A DNA stretch of 64,000 nt from Chondrus crispus (taxonomy: Eukaryota > Rhodophyta > Florideophyceae > Gigartinales > Gigartinaceae): the NCBI RefSeq assembly GCF_000350225.1, contig NW_005179037.1:124001-188000 (forward strand). Direction: 5' to 3'. This document shows, piece by piece, positions 22,248 to 31,338 of the stretch (its first letter is position 1; every line of letters starts with the position of its first letter). Position numbers and translations under genes: made by a program. The notes below the pieces were generated by a model, which was given only the letters and a program-made list of their open reading frames with translations, made no database searches and was not told where the DNA came from.

Positions 22248-24688
22248 GCGGTCGGCGGTTGACGCTCGAACGGCGAACCTGGGCGGAGACCTTGCCGGAT
22301 CCGAAGCTTTTGATAATTGGCCTCGCGGGCCTGCAAAAGCTTCGAACGCAGCGCGCTATCCGCCACCACAGGACATTGCTCCTGTCGGTGGGTCAGGTCC
22401 AGACAGAACCGACACGGCGGGGGTCCAGGTAATCCTTGGTTGAAGAACCGGACCCGCTGGTTCTGTACTGGCCTTCCGTACGGATGTGCGCGCGCGTCAC
22501 CGTGTTGGGCGGGCGCCATCGGCGCGCCCGCCGGGGACGAGGCAGGTGAAGGATGGTAGCTAGTCGGCGGCGAGCTAAGCGAGCTCGGCGTCGCCGACTG
22601 GTCCGTCACCGCCAGTATCTCCTCCGTTTCGGTTCCGCGCGCTGTCGGGAGTTCAGACAGGGACTCGACCGACAGCACGGGCCTTGTCCGCGCGTTGCGC
22701 GTGAACCTTCTCACCGAATCGGACGGTGCTTGAGGCGACGCGAGCGAGGTCGCCTGTCTTCGAGCCGAGCGGTGCGTCTCGCCTATCGCTTGCGCGTAGC
22801 GTGCCACCGCTTGGTAGTCCACGCCCGGATGCGTCGCGAGATAATTCCGCACCTGCGCGCACGTTGCTGGCAGATGTCCTTCAACGAAAAGGGACTTCAA
22901 GCGCCTGTCCGAAAATACGGTTCCGCAGCGCAACGCCTTGTCCCACAACTGGTTACTGTACACCTCCTCCGTCATATTAGAGCTCTGACGGAAGGAGGTG
23001 ACATCACCGACCGCTTCGGAAATAACTTCGTCAGTCGCGTACGTGCGCAATAAGAAGTTAACGACTTCCGCGTAGGTTTCGAGCATATCGCCCTGCTCCG
23101 CATCGACCGCCATGGTGTTCCCGTGTAGCCTGGACTGGAGCAAGGCGTGAGCCTGCCCAGTCAAATAGAACTGGAAACACCATACGGCCGCGCCTTCGCT
23201 GACCCCATTGTGGTCGCAGGCCATCTTGAAGCGCGCGAGAAACCCTGGCACCGCGATTGGATCTTGACCACCGAATGTGTGGGTTTTCAGCTGGACGTCC
23301 AACTTCTTCCGATATCGGTTAACTCGCCGCGCGGTACTCGCGTCGTAGCGCGCGCTGCGATTTTCCAGCCTATACGTGCGGTAGTCGACGGCCTTGGTGA
23401 ACAGGTCGTTCAGCGGCCTGATCACCGGCAACCGTTTCGGATCCCGCCTCGGGGCAGACCGGCGGTCTCTGCCCCTGCAATGGCGGTCTCCTTCTCCGCC
23501 GGGGCTACTGTAGCCTTCCGGAACGGAGTCTTCTCGCCGGAACCGACGTCGGTCGCGCGCATTGCGGCCTCTGCGGTCGCCTCTGCGCGATCCGTCCGAC
23601 TCGGTGTCCTCGTCATCGGAGGGGTAACCGACCCCTCCGGCAGCGCGGTATCGCGTGTAGCGTCCTTCGCGGTTATCATCAGAGGGGTAACCGACCCCTC
23701 CGGCAGCGCGGTATCGCGTGTAGCGTCGTTCGCGGTTATCATCGGAGGGGTAACCGACCCCTCCGGCATCGCCGTATCGCGTGTAGCGTCCGTCGCGGTT
23801 CTTGCGCGTCGCCCTGTGGCGACGTCTTGTGTCTTCTTCCTCGGAGGGGTTTTCTGTACCCTCCGAGGTGTAGCCTTGAGCGCCGGGTGCGCTTCTTCTA
23901 CTCGACCGATACGGCTGTCGCTTTTCTGTCGCGAAGCGCCCCAGGCGGTTTTCTGTCCGGCGGGGGCCAGCCGTATCGGCGAGCACGGGAGGGCCATTTT
24001 CTGTGGGCCCTCCTGTAGCACCATAAATTGGTGGGAGGTAAATGGTCTTACCCTCCGGGCGAGGGGCCATTGTACCGATCCCGGGTGCGGCGCCAATCGG
24101 TTCAGCGTGCGTTAGCGTAGGATCCGGAGCGGTTGAGTCGCGCTGCTCGCGTGCGTCGACTCCTGCTCCGGCGAAGGTCGTGGCCAGACGATTGGCCACG
24201 GCGGAGCTGATCGCTCCCTTTAGAGCCGTACCGGACGGGGATTTTTCATCCACAGTGGTGAGCGCGGTCACCACCTCGCATTGGACTTGAGCGGGTAGAA
24301 GTTCGTCCAAAAGCGGTGGTATCGCGCTGCGTACGTGCGCGTCCACGAGCGCGGGCACCGTTCGGTCGAGGCATACGCGCGCTACCTGGGGGAGTTCCGT
24401 AGCGAGGAACTCCTCGACCCACGCCTGGATGCGCGGCTGAATCGCGTCGACCATCCATTGGACGCGATTCTCAGTGCCTGCCGACACGGCCGGCGTAACA
24501 TCCGATGCCGACGCTCGCGTGCGGCCCGGTCGCGGTGGTGGTCGCAGCAGGGCTTCCGGGTTCTCCACCCGGGGGCGCGGTGCGCCACTGCCACTGCGGG
24601 TGCTCAGACGCCCGGGGGCGGAGTCTCCCCCTTCTTCCGGTCGGTTCATCGTCGGATACGCTTCGCGATCGACGCGGTGATTTCTCAA
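22100..24688 (-). CDS. gag: TE-B1 gag, 862 aa, intact
   Basis: Gag of a Ty3/gypsy element, nearly identical to the TE-B2 Gag (35572-38160). Residues about 1-290 are Arg/Pro/Ala-rich. Three tandem copies of a roughly 21-residue unit containing RYTRYR and GGVGYPSDD occupy about 297-365. A gag core follows at about 420-640, and a CCHC knuckle (CRFC...H...C) near residue 758. The stop codon sits inside an 8-bp stem-loop, and pol overlaps by about 148 bases in the -1 frame. The frame is intact although pol is not, so this copy could still supply Gag. Confidence 0.93.
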   Translation of the reverse strand: MRNHRVDREAYPTMNRPEEGGDSAPGRLSTRSGSGAPRPRVENPEALLRPPPRPGRTRASASDVTPAVSAGTENRVQWMVDAIQPRIQAWVEEFLATELPQVARVCLDRTVPALVDAHVRSAIPPLLDELLPAQVQCEVVTALTTVDEKSPSGTALKGAISSAVANRLATTFAGAGVDAREQRDSTAPDPTLTHAEPIGAAPGIGTMAPRPEGKTIYLPPIYGATGGPTENGPPVLADTAGPRRTENRLGRFATEKRQPYRSSRRSAPGAQGYTSEGTENPSEEEDTRRRHRATRKNRDGRYTRYGDAGGVGYPSDDNRERRYTRYRAAGGVGYPSDDNREGRYTRYRAAGGVGYPSDDEDTESDGSRRGDRRGRNARDRRRFRREDSVPEGYSSPGGEGDRHCRGRDRRSAPRRDPKRLPVIRPLNDLFTKAVDYRTYRLENRSARYDASTARRVNRYRKKLDVQLKTHTFGGQDPIAVPGFLARFKMACDHNGVSEGAAVWCFQFYLTGQAHALLQSRLHGNTMAVDAEQGDMLETYAEVVNFLLRTYATDEVISEAVGDVTSFRQSSNMTEEVYSNQLWDKALRCGTVFSDRRLKSLFVEGHLPATCAQVRNYLATHPGVDYQAVARYAQAIGETHRSARRQATSLASPQAPSDSVRRFTRNARTRPVLSVESLSELPTARGTETEEILAVTDQSATPSSLSSPPTSYHPSPASSPAGAPMAPAQHGDARAHPYGRPVQNQRVRFFNQGLPGPPPCRFCLDLTHRQEQCPVVADSALRSKLLQAREANYQKLRIRQGLRPGSPFERQPPTAWQNSRAQAPTGINVVEPRETVQSEEPALPLTDEGPEDLGLTGEAGEDA
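23592..23792 (-). repeat. Three in-frame 63-bp tandem repeats inside TE-B1 gag
   Basis: Each unit encodes about 21 residues with the core GGVGYPSDD and RYTRYR. The array is conserved in number in TE-B2 (36460-36655). The units are Arg/Tyr-rich and likely disordered. Confidence 0.85.
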
Positions 24689-24750
24689 CCTTTTCCGTCC
24701 GTACGGTTCTGCGCGCGATCGAGCGACTACGCGTGCGGCTCAACCTCGAG

Positions 24751-24789
24751 AGTTATCCCCTCCACAAGAGTACCAAATGTGGGATAACT
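24751..24789 (-). promoter_or_regulatory. Leader stem-loop of TE-B1
   Basis: A 9-bp stem (AGTTATCCC with GGGATAACT), extended inward by CCACA/TGTGG, lies in the untranslated leader between the LTR and gag. It is identical in TE-B2 at 35471-35509. It is a candidate RNA packaging or dimerisation structure. Confidence 0.5.
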
Positions 24790-24863
24790 CCTCTCCGCCC
24801 TGGGTTGGGTGAGAGGCGGAGGCTTTAGGGAGGGAGCACGCGGCGCGGACGCGACGCGCTAAT

Positions 24864-25448
24864 TGAACCGATCGGACGAGCTCGCGAAAAGGGAGTGGCT
24901 CGCTGGCCGGTTACGCGCAGTCGCCCCGTGGTGCGTGAACGGGAGCGACCGGTAACGGGTTAGAAGCCAGCGCGCGCGACAGACATCCGAAAACGGACGT
25001 ACGTAGGCGCAAAAGGGACGGGGGCGAGCTTGCCCCCGTTTACTGGTGGGGACGGGTGCCAGGTCTTAACCCCGCAGAGGGACGCCTCAGACACCTGTCC
25101 CAGTACAGTAGTACAGTACCTGCCGCCTAGTGCGTGCCGGGTACTGTACACAATTAAAAAACTAGCGCCATAATTGCTACTACCGCACGGACGCTGCTAC
25201 TACATGTGTGCACTACTGTACACGCGTGTTGCTTACAGACTACTGCACAGACGACACGTGTGCTAACGCGCACACGTAACACGCGTAGACTACCGCTCGG
25301 ACGATACGTGCACTACTGTACACGTACGCCAGATTACGACCGCTCGGCATGCGCGCGCGCTCGCTACACGTGGGCACAACCGCCCACGTGTATACCGTAT
25401 ATGGCCGTCCGATGACCTCCGCGCGCTCGCGCCGGTCATTATACTACA
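24864..25448 (-). repeat. TE-B1 5' LTR, 585 bp
   Basis: Aligns along its length with the TE-B2 5' LTR (34811-35396). It begins TGTAGTATAA on the minus strand at 25448 and ends near 24864. It carries several CACGTG palindromes and GTACAGTAC-like palindromes. The adjoining primer-binding site has TAG where TE-B2 has TGG, so priming from this copy may be impaired. The outer flank is pogo-like transposase sequence. Confidence 0.85.
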
Positions 25449-26284
25449 CGTCTGGTCACAAAATACCACCCTTTTTCATTGTAGAGGATAAGAATGTAAT
25501 GAGTGGATGAATCTTGTCACTCCAGCAGACCGAAATAACATGCCATTCCCTTCCAATCTGATGGTGGCGACATTGGCTTACAGTGATGTCACTGTTGACA
25601 GATTAAGTTGAGCTTCGAAAAGGCGGGGTTATGGCCAATGAACTGTTCATTTCCCGACAGGTTTAAGAGACAAGGACCCAATGCGGTGTCATATGACCCG
25701 AAAAGTTTGCTGGCAGCTTTAGTAAATGTGGCAATAGAACTCGCAACCGCGACAATCAGACTTTTCGCAAGCTCAAAAACATTTTGGAGGCAGCAAAAGA
25801 CCCCACATTAGGACACTGTGATGTTGAAATATTTTTGAGCAAGAGCAGGAGTGTAGACAAAATCCTTATGACAAGCACACGTTCCTCGAAAAGTAAGAGT
25901 TCGACCGCAACTCGTCCGAAAAGTGTTGATTTGCAAATAGGGACACCTGCTCTCTATCTGACTTTGGACGAAATAATTGAAAGCCGAAAAGAGAGAGACG
26001 TAAAAATAGCTACTGAAACGCGACTCAAAGGTGAGAAGAAGGCAGAACAGGAACGCAAGCGCGTACAGCTGGGATTGTCAAGTGAAAATGGCTGTGCAAA
26101 GTCAACGTTGGGATCAGAAAACCAAATCCCGCTCTCTTTCGCACGCGACGAGAATTTTTCGCCCACGTCTGGGGCGAGGTACGGTGCGGCAATGAGTGGT
26201 ACACTCTCGAAGCATGCCTTCAGGAAGGATAAAGGCGGTGAAGATGAGGTTGTGGAATATCTGTTGTCGCTTTCCGGTTCATAA
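25449..26284 (+). pseudogene. pogo/Tigger-like transposase, C-terminal relic
   Basis: From a TTG at 25608 the frame reads SFEKAGLWPMN, the pattern that follows the DDE catalytic domain in pogo/jerky-type transposases (Phe-x-Lys-x-Gly-hydrophobic-x-Pro). It continues through a frame change near 25790 into a Lys/Glu-rich tail (EIIESRKERDVK) ending at 26284. Everything before it is cut off by the TE-B1 LTR, and the 160 bases next to the LTR contain stops in all forward frames. No DDE residues are left in this fragment. Whether it and the N-terminal fragment at 33841-34810 came from one gene is unresolved. Confidence 0.55.
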
Positions 26285-26704
26285 CTAAAATTACCAAATT
26301 GCCCCTTTTTCTCATTTGAGCCCTTTCTGCACGTGTGTGAAAATGTCAAATGGCTTCAAACAGGTTGTTTTCGCCCGCGTCCTTTCGTCGTCTATGGCAC
26401 ATGGACATCCCACTGGCTGTAGCAGACGCTTTTTGGTAGCCCAGGATAGTGCCATAAAACACTTGTTAGGCTCCGTCAAAATAATTACCAAATTGCCCCC
26501 TCGGGGAAGGGTACTGCCTGCACGCGCCTTTCCTTACTGTAGCACTGTCAGCCGTCTGGGCTGACGGCACACGTGTGCGCGTGCGTGCGTGTGCGCGCTG
26601 TAAGGTCCATGCCTTATTACCATGCGCGATCTAATTCTAATTCTATTTGTCGTCTCTAGTCATACTACAGATCCGCGTTACGGCCGTGCCTATCGACTCT
26701 GTGG
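26285..26704. other. Intergenic stretch after the pogo relic
   Basis: No gene seen. The motif ATTACCAAATTGCCCC occurs twice (near 26290 and 26485), about 195 bases apart, and may be part of an old repeat. A short perfect inverted repeat, GTCAGCC/GGCTGAC, lies near 26547-26566. Confidence 0.4.
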
Positions 26705-26800
26705 TGATTCCTTCATATGACTCCCAGTCATTCCTCTCTCACGTCGTTGGCCAACGGCACCTCCCCTTTTGCTCAGTGGTTATCATTTCCTGCATGACAG
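26705..26800 (+). repeat. 96-bp direct repeat, left copy
   Basis: Appears identical to 27241-27336. It ends with an A-box-like motif (TGCTCAGTGG, 26770-26779) and a short hairpin (CCTG/CAGG). Downstream of this copy, 26835-26844 reads GTTCGAATCC, a good B-box. Together these resemble the head of a tRNA-derived SINE with RNA polymerase III promoter elements, but the cloverleaf stems do not pair well enough to call a tRNA. Confidence 0.6.
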
Positions 26801-26871
26801 GTTATGGGCCTCATTGCTACTGCTGCGCACGCGAGTTCGAATCCCACCGTACACCTCCCCCCCACACTACC

Positions 26872-26998
26872 CTATCACAAGCTCACACGTCAACCACCCG
26901 ACGTCGTTAGAAGCACCTCTCACAAGCTCACACGTCAACCACCCGACGTCGTTAGAAGCAACCTCTCACAAGCCGACACGTCTCACACCCGACGTATT
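26872..26998 (+). repeat. Tandem repeat, about 43-45-bp unit
   Basis: Two full units and one partial unit, each beginning CTCACAAGC, with CACACGTCAACCACCCGACG in the first two and ending GTTAGAAGCA. They lie just downstream of the B-box-like motif, where SINE families often carry a variable tail. Confidence 0.75.
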
Positions 26999-27240
26999 CA
27001 CATGACGCCGAAAACCCATTTTCATCAGGTTTCAAGGTCCACCCCGCACTGTAAGACGTCATCAACACGCATCAAAAACCTTCAGGTTCAGGGTAAACCT
27101 GCGCTCATACTTTCAAGTTAATCCGGCAATCCTTCTCATTCAGTCACTCACATACGAGTTCAGGGGGACTGTGGTGATTCCTTCAACTCTTTCATTGAAC
27201 TCGTCTGCTCATTCCCACTTTGCGATGCTTCCTTCTCTGC

Positions 27241-27336
27241 TGATTCCTTCATATGACTCCCAGTCATTCCTCTCTCACGTCGTTGGCCAACGGCACCTCC
27301 CCTTTTGCTCAGTGGTTATCATTTCCTGCATGACAG
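27241..27336 (+). repeat. 96-bp direct repeat, right copy
   Basis: Matches 26705-26800 with no difference seen by eye and abuts the glucosidase I relic. A third partial start of the unit (GTGGTGATTCCTTCA) is at about 27171. Confidence 0.7.
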
Positions 27337-27344
27337 ACTCAAGC

Positions 27345-28430
27345 CGGCCAACTGAGCCCATCTCACTCGTCTTTTACGCCACCACAAGTCCTGATGACCT
27401 TGATAAGGAGATTAACACGGTTAGTATGGACGACGCGTCCCTGTGGGGAAAATGGGCCTTGGTAACGGTATGCATATCTCACGAGAGGAAATCGAAGGGA
27501 TGTCGTCCTTGAAGGCATTGCAGAGGGTGTTGATGGAAGGCACAGGGTTCCAGTCAAGTGGCTGGAGTTCGGATCTGTTTCTGATATAGCTAGTGAGGTT
27601 CCTTCCTCATTGACAGTCTCCAGATCAAATAGTGCATCCGAGTTTCGGGCGTTTCTGCGCGCAAGGGGCGATGTCCCAGAGATGGAGAGTTTGCCAGTTG
27701 ATACTTTCCATGTTGCTTCGCTACCATCGGATCCAAAACTTGCTTGGGCCGTTGAAAAGGTCCTTGATCGTCTACTACGGAAGTCTCGTCTTGCTGATCA
27801 CAATGACCAATCATCTTCTCTCTATGTAACCAAAGGATGCGGTGCAAAGAAACTGTGAGGGTGTGCTCGTGCAGAGGCTTGTCGAAGCACCGTTCCAAAT
27901 CGACGTGGCGTTTGCTCACTCCGATGGGAGAACGGCCGAAGATGTCAACAGTATTCCCACAAAAAAATTGGGCCATGAAGGCATGCAGAGTCTACTTGAA
28001 GCAAGCCGGAAGCGTTTTGATGCCAAATTTGATCGGGCGTTTGAGCTTGGTGCGAAGAACGTCTCGGTAGATGAACAAGCTTTTGCGAAAGCAGCTCTGT
28101 CAAATATGCTTGGAATTATTGGGTTCTGCTACGGAAGTTCTGTACCTCAGAAACAGAGAAAGAACTCTACCGGACAGGAGGACTTACAATTCCTGGACGC
28201 AGTAGGCCCACTAGCCACCCATCTCGCGCGTTGTTTCCAAGAGGTTTCTTATGGGATGAGGGAAAAGGTTTGCCACGAACGTTACGAAACCATTTTGCCA
28301 TTGGCGGGCTTACTCAAACCCACAGATCTGCGGATTGGTGCGATTTTGGACGCTCTAGAGGACCCAGGACTTTTCAGGGCACGAGCAGGCGTACGCTCAC
28401 TTTCAAGGAAGGACGAATGACATCGTAAAG
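27345..28430 (+). pseudogene. GCS1: Mannosyl-oligosaccharide glucosidase (glucosidase I, GH63) fragment
   Basis: Relic of the ER enzyme that removes the outermost glucose from the N-glycan precursor. Two GH63 hallmarks are readable: an AKAALSNMLG-IGF-YGSS segment near 28090-28140 and, in another frame, FPRGFLWDEG near 28235-28260, normally followed by the catalytic region. Upstream segments at 27360-27590 and 27600-27860 look like the same protein in shifted frames. At least three frame changes and several stops separate the blocks, and the N-terminal membrane anchor and C-terminal catalytic half are absent. It is therefore a truncated, dead copy. I can exclude an intact spliced gene only partly, because short introns could explain some frame changes, but the lost C-terminus argues against function. 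Confidence 0.7.
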
Positions 28431-28699
28431 GAGATGACTACTGGACAGGTTCAGTGTGGATGTCCTTCAATTTCCTCACACTTGCGGCATTGAGGACGAA
28501 GTACTCTATAGAAGACGGCCCGGAGACGTAGAATTTTACTGAAACCACTCAATATTGGGGTACCTGCTAGGTGAAGAAGAGCCCCACATTAAAGAGGGGC
28601 TCTTCGGGCTAGGGAGGAATTAGCCCTAGCCCCTCACAGTATGAAGAAGAATTAGACGGCCCATACAAAGAAAGAACGAGCGTCGAAGATACAAGGGGA
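28431..28699. other. Intergenic, with one hairpin
   Basis: No gene seen. Near 28574-28603, GAAGAGCCCC and GGGGCTCTTC form a perfect 10-bp inverted repeat around a short loop. It may be an RNA hairpin or a remnant of a small inverted-repeat element. Confidence 0.4.
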
Positions 28700-28972
28700 C
28701 GCGCAATAGTGCTGTTTTTGTTAGTGCCACCCTCGAATTACTGCCGCCCAAGTGCCACGTGTCACAGACGACGTCGTCGTCACCTCCATCTCTGGCAGGG
28801 TTGTGTGGGATCTTTGGAGAGTTTGGGTGTGGAGTACGATGTGAGCAATGCTTTATCACATTTGAGGTCTGCGAAACGAGCCTTTTTGGAAGCTGAGCAT
28901 GAGAGGGAGGGTCGGAAACAACAACAGACCTTAATAACAGAGTTTTGGCCAAGCAATGGTTCACCCCACTGA
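28700..28972 (+). pseudogene. Possible transposase C-terminal tail
   Basis: An open frame whose last 40 residues are helical and charged (HLRSAKRAFLEAEHERE) and end QQTLITEFWP. This resembles the QTTI-x-DFF tail of pogo/Tigger or other DDE transposases. No catalytic core lies next to it. Coding status and family are uncertain. Confidence 0.25.
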
Positions 28973-29046
28973 TCACTGCCGCTCCGGATTAGGGCCGTTT
29001 TTCTAGTATTCACACAGGGCGGCACTAATGCGTAGGGTCCACTATA

Positions 29047-29641
29047 CTAGTGTCTACGTGTAGCTAGACGACCGGCTATTTGACCTCATATGAGGTCAGC
29101 TTTTTTTTATGGAACTACAGGGGTCCGATGGCCCTCTTTACTCTGCTCGCTGTGCGTCGTCGTCTTATGTGCTATTCTCTACTGTCCTGGACAGGCTGTC
29201 TTGTGCGGTCTGTCATTTTTTTTGCAAAAATATATACATTATTTAATCGAAACTTTATAAAGTCAGTTTGGACACCATTTCTTTAACGTATATGCCCTCG
29301 GCAATAACATCTTGCAAAACATTGGGATGGCAGTTGTCAATACACGGAGAGAATAAGAATCTAATGACGTTTCAATGATCAGTTGACTTTTTAAACAGGC
29401 GTTTTGGTTTCGAAGATATCAACACATAACTTTTTGAGGTTGGTCAAAAAGGCTCCTTTTTTGGGAATTCTAAAAATGACTGGAAAAGACGTGTAGATCT
29501 CACCAAACTCCACCCTTCCGCAACGCAGAAGTCAACTGCGGTGGCGAGAGTATCTTTTTCCATCTTGTTGAGCTAGCACAAGTCGAGAAAAAATAAGTGG
29601 AAAAGTGACCTCATATGAAGTACTTGTCGTCTAGACACTAG
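29047..29641. mobile_element. MITE-like element with imperfect terminal inverted repeats, 595 bp
   Basis: The two ends share, in inverted order, CTAGTGTC, TAGACGAC and CATATGAGGTCA, separated by spacers of different length. The inside is AT-rich and non-coding apart from a short open frame at 29080-29286. This fits a non-autonomous DNA transposon, but no target duplication is evident. Confidence 0.5.
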
Positions 29642-29889
29642 AGGATCTGCAGCAGTCAGTTCTTCAAAATGCATTCAAAGTTTATTCGGAGACAGGTCAG
29701 TTGTGGGAGAACTATTCACCTAATGATGATGGATCCAGAAAATTGGGTCGCCAGTTCACCGGCGGGTCCTTAATATTGCTCATGTATGCAGATATGTACG
29801 ATGGCGTAACATAAAATCTACATCCTGCGTCAGAGAATCCACGAGAAGCTCTGCCGATGCGTGGATTCGGTGATCGGAGGACACTTCGG

Positions 29890-30948
29890 TCAACGCATTG
29901 ACGCTTTGGTTCGATAGCGCTCACGCACGACTGACGCCGTCTCACTTTGGACCAGAGAGGGGGAGACCAATCGGCTTTCGTCCAATCTCTGCAAACGCGT
30001 AAAGCGTGACGGCTTGTGACCGGTTAGGACACACGCAGCCTGGACAGCGGCACCTCGCGCAACGGTTTCGTCACTGACGGGCAGTAGGACGTCGCGTTCC
30101 GCAAGTGAAGCAAATATGGCAGCGAATGTCTTAGACTTCGAACCACCACCGATCAGGAAGAAACGACCGTCAGCGGTGACGCCATTGGCGATCAGGGCAT
30201 TGAAACCATCGAGTAGGCCGCAAGTGACGCCCTCGAAGGCGGCTCGCGCCATATCTGCGTGTTCCACTGAAGTGCGAAAACCCACGAGTGCCCCCGTCGC
30301 ATCAGGACGATTTGGGGTCCGCTCGTCATCGAAGTATGGGACCAGGGTGAGTCCATTAGCACCCTGGGGCGCTGACAATGCCAACTCGTCAAGTCGTTCA
30401 AAGCTGACGCCTAAAAGTCACCGGATCGAGTGTGCCCGGCGCATCGCCTCGGTCGGTTCCCCAGCGACCGGGGAAGCCTAAGATTCAAATAGTCATGGGG
30501 AAGTCCTACTCGTCGAACACGGAGTAGTGAATAAGGTTCTATAGCCGCTAGCCACACAATTTCGCGATTGTGAAAGCGGGCGCCGGCAACGAGCCGACAG
30601 CAGAAGCCCACGCCGCGGGGCCGAGCTTGTTGCTGAGGTTGTATCGTTCCAAAGTTTCGCGGGGACCAGATCATTGTTCCCGTCAAGGGCCACAAAGCCG
30701 TGCTGCTGTCCCGAGATCGACACGGCTTTCACGCCAGGAAGATGAAGTTGAAGTTCTTCGAAGCAGCCAAGTAGGGCATTCCACCATGCACTGGGATGTT
30801 GCTCACTCTCTGGAGGGGTAGCCGCTGGATGTTGGCGTCTAGCCTGGGTAACCACAACCCCGGTATTGAGGTCCATCAGTTCCAGCTTGGTGGCATCAGT
30901 GCTCGAACCGACCCCGGCTACGAGATCGGTCCTTGTGAGTTCGGCCAT
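29890..30948 (-). pseudogene. xylB: Bacterial-type xylulokinase (FGGY kinase), internally deleted
   Basis: Xylulokinase phosphorylates D-xylulose to xylulose-5-phosphate. The N-terminal half reads VAGVGSST (usually G-V-D-S-S-T at the phosphate loop), QHPSAWWNALLG, ISGQQHGFVALD and KLWNDTTSA. After a frame change comes GPAAWASAVGSLPAPAFTI and then LPHDYLNLRL. The C-terminal half reads LVPYFDDERTPN, MARAAFEGV, IGGGSKSK and ARGAAVQAA, and ends ERYRTKASMR. About 130-150 central residues are missing between GTLDPVT and FERLDEL, and there are at least two frameshifts. The motif set is closer to actinobacterial-style XylB than to the longer fungal xylulokinases I know, which points to an old horizontal transfer followed by decay. 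It lies 390 bp from the C2H2 gene on the same strand. Confidence 0.8.
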
Positions 30949-31338
30949 GTCAGCGTAAAGCCGTCAAGAACGGCTGCCCAAAAACCCGCACCAGTGCGGC
31001 GAGGTCGAAGCGCTCGTGATTTAAAACCTTCTGCGGTCCGTTTGAGACTTAGCACACTGAACTGTTGTCGTATGATCGAGGATCTCTCAGGGGTCTCAGG
31101 CGACAAACAGCGATAGGATTGATAATATGCTTCTCGTCCTTGGAAAAAGTTATTGAGACAGGTATTTCTGGATCCAGAAGTTTTCTGGGATACTCTTTGA
31201 TGCATTTGCTATGAGAGGACAAGGAAAGGTATCGCGAGGCCAACGGGGGCAATTGAACGCGCATCAAGTTTTGTGCTCCCGGAATGTTGACAGTTTATTA
31301 AAACAGAGGCCCTTTGCCATCAGCTATTTACTACGGCT
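30949..31338. other. Spacer between the xylulokinase relic and the C2H2 gene
   Basis: About 390 bp without a supported gene. It should contain the 3' end of the C2H2 transcript. No clear terminator or polyadenylation motif stands out. Confidence 0.4.

Noticed and set aside
23147..24115. 322-codon plus-strand frame opposite TE-B1 gag, and its counterpart in TE-B2
   Set aside because: It mirrors the in-frame tandem repeats and the GC-rich coding strand of gag and has no independent support.
26770..26850. A functional tRNA gene
   Set aside because: A-box and B-box are present but the T-stem and acceptor stem do not pair and the anticodon loop lacks the invariant T; tRNA-like repeat only.
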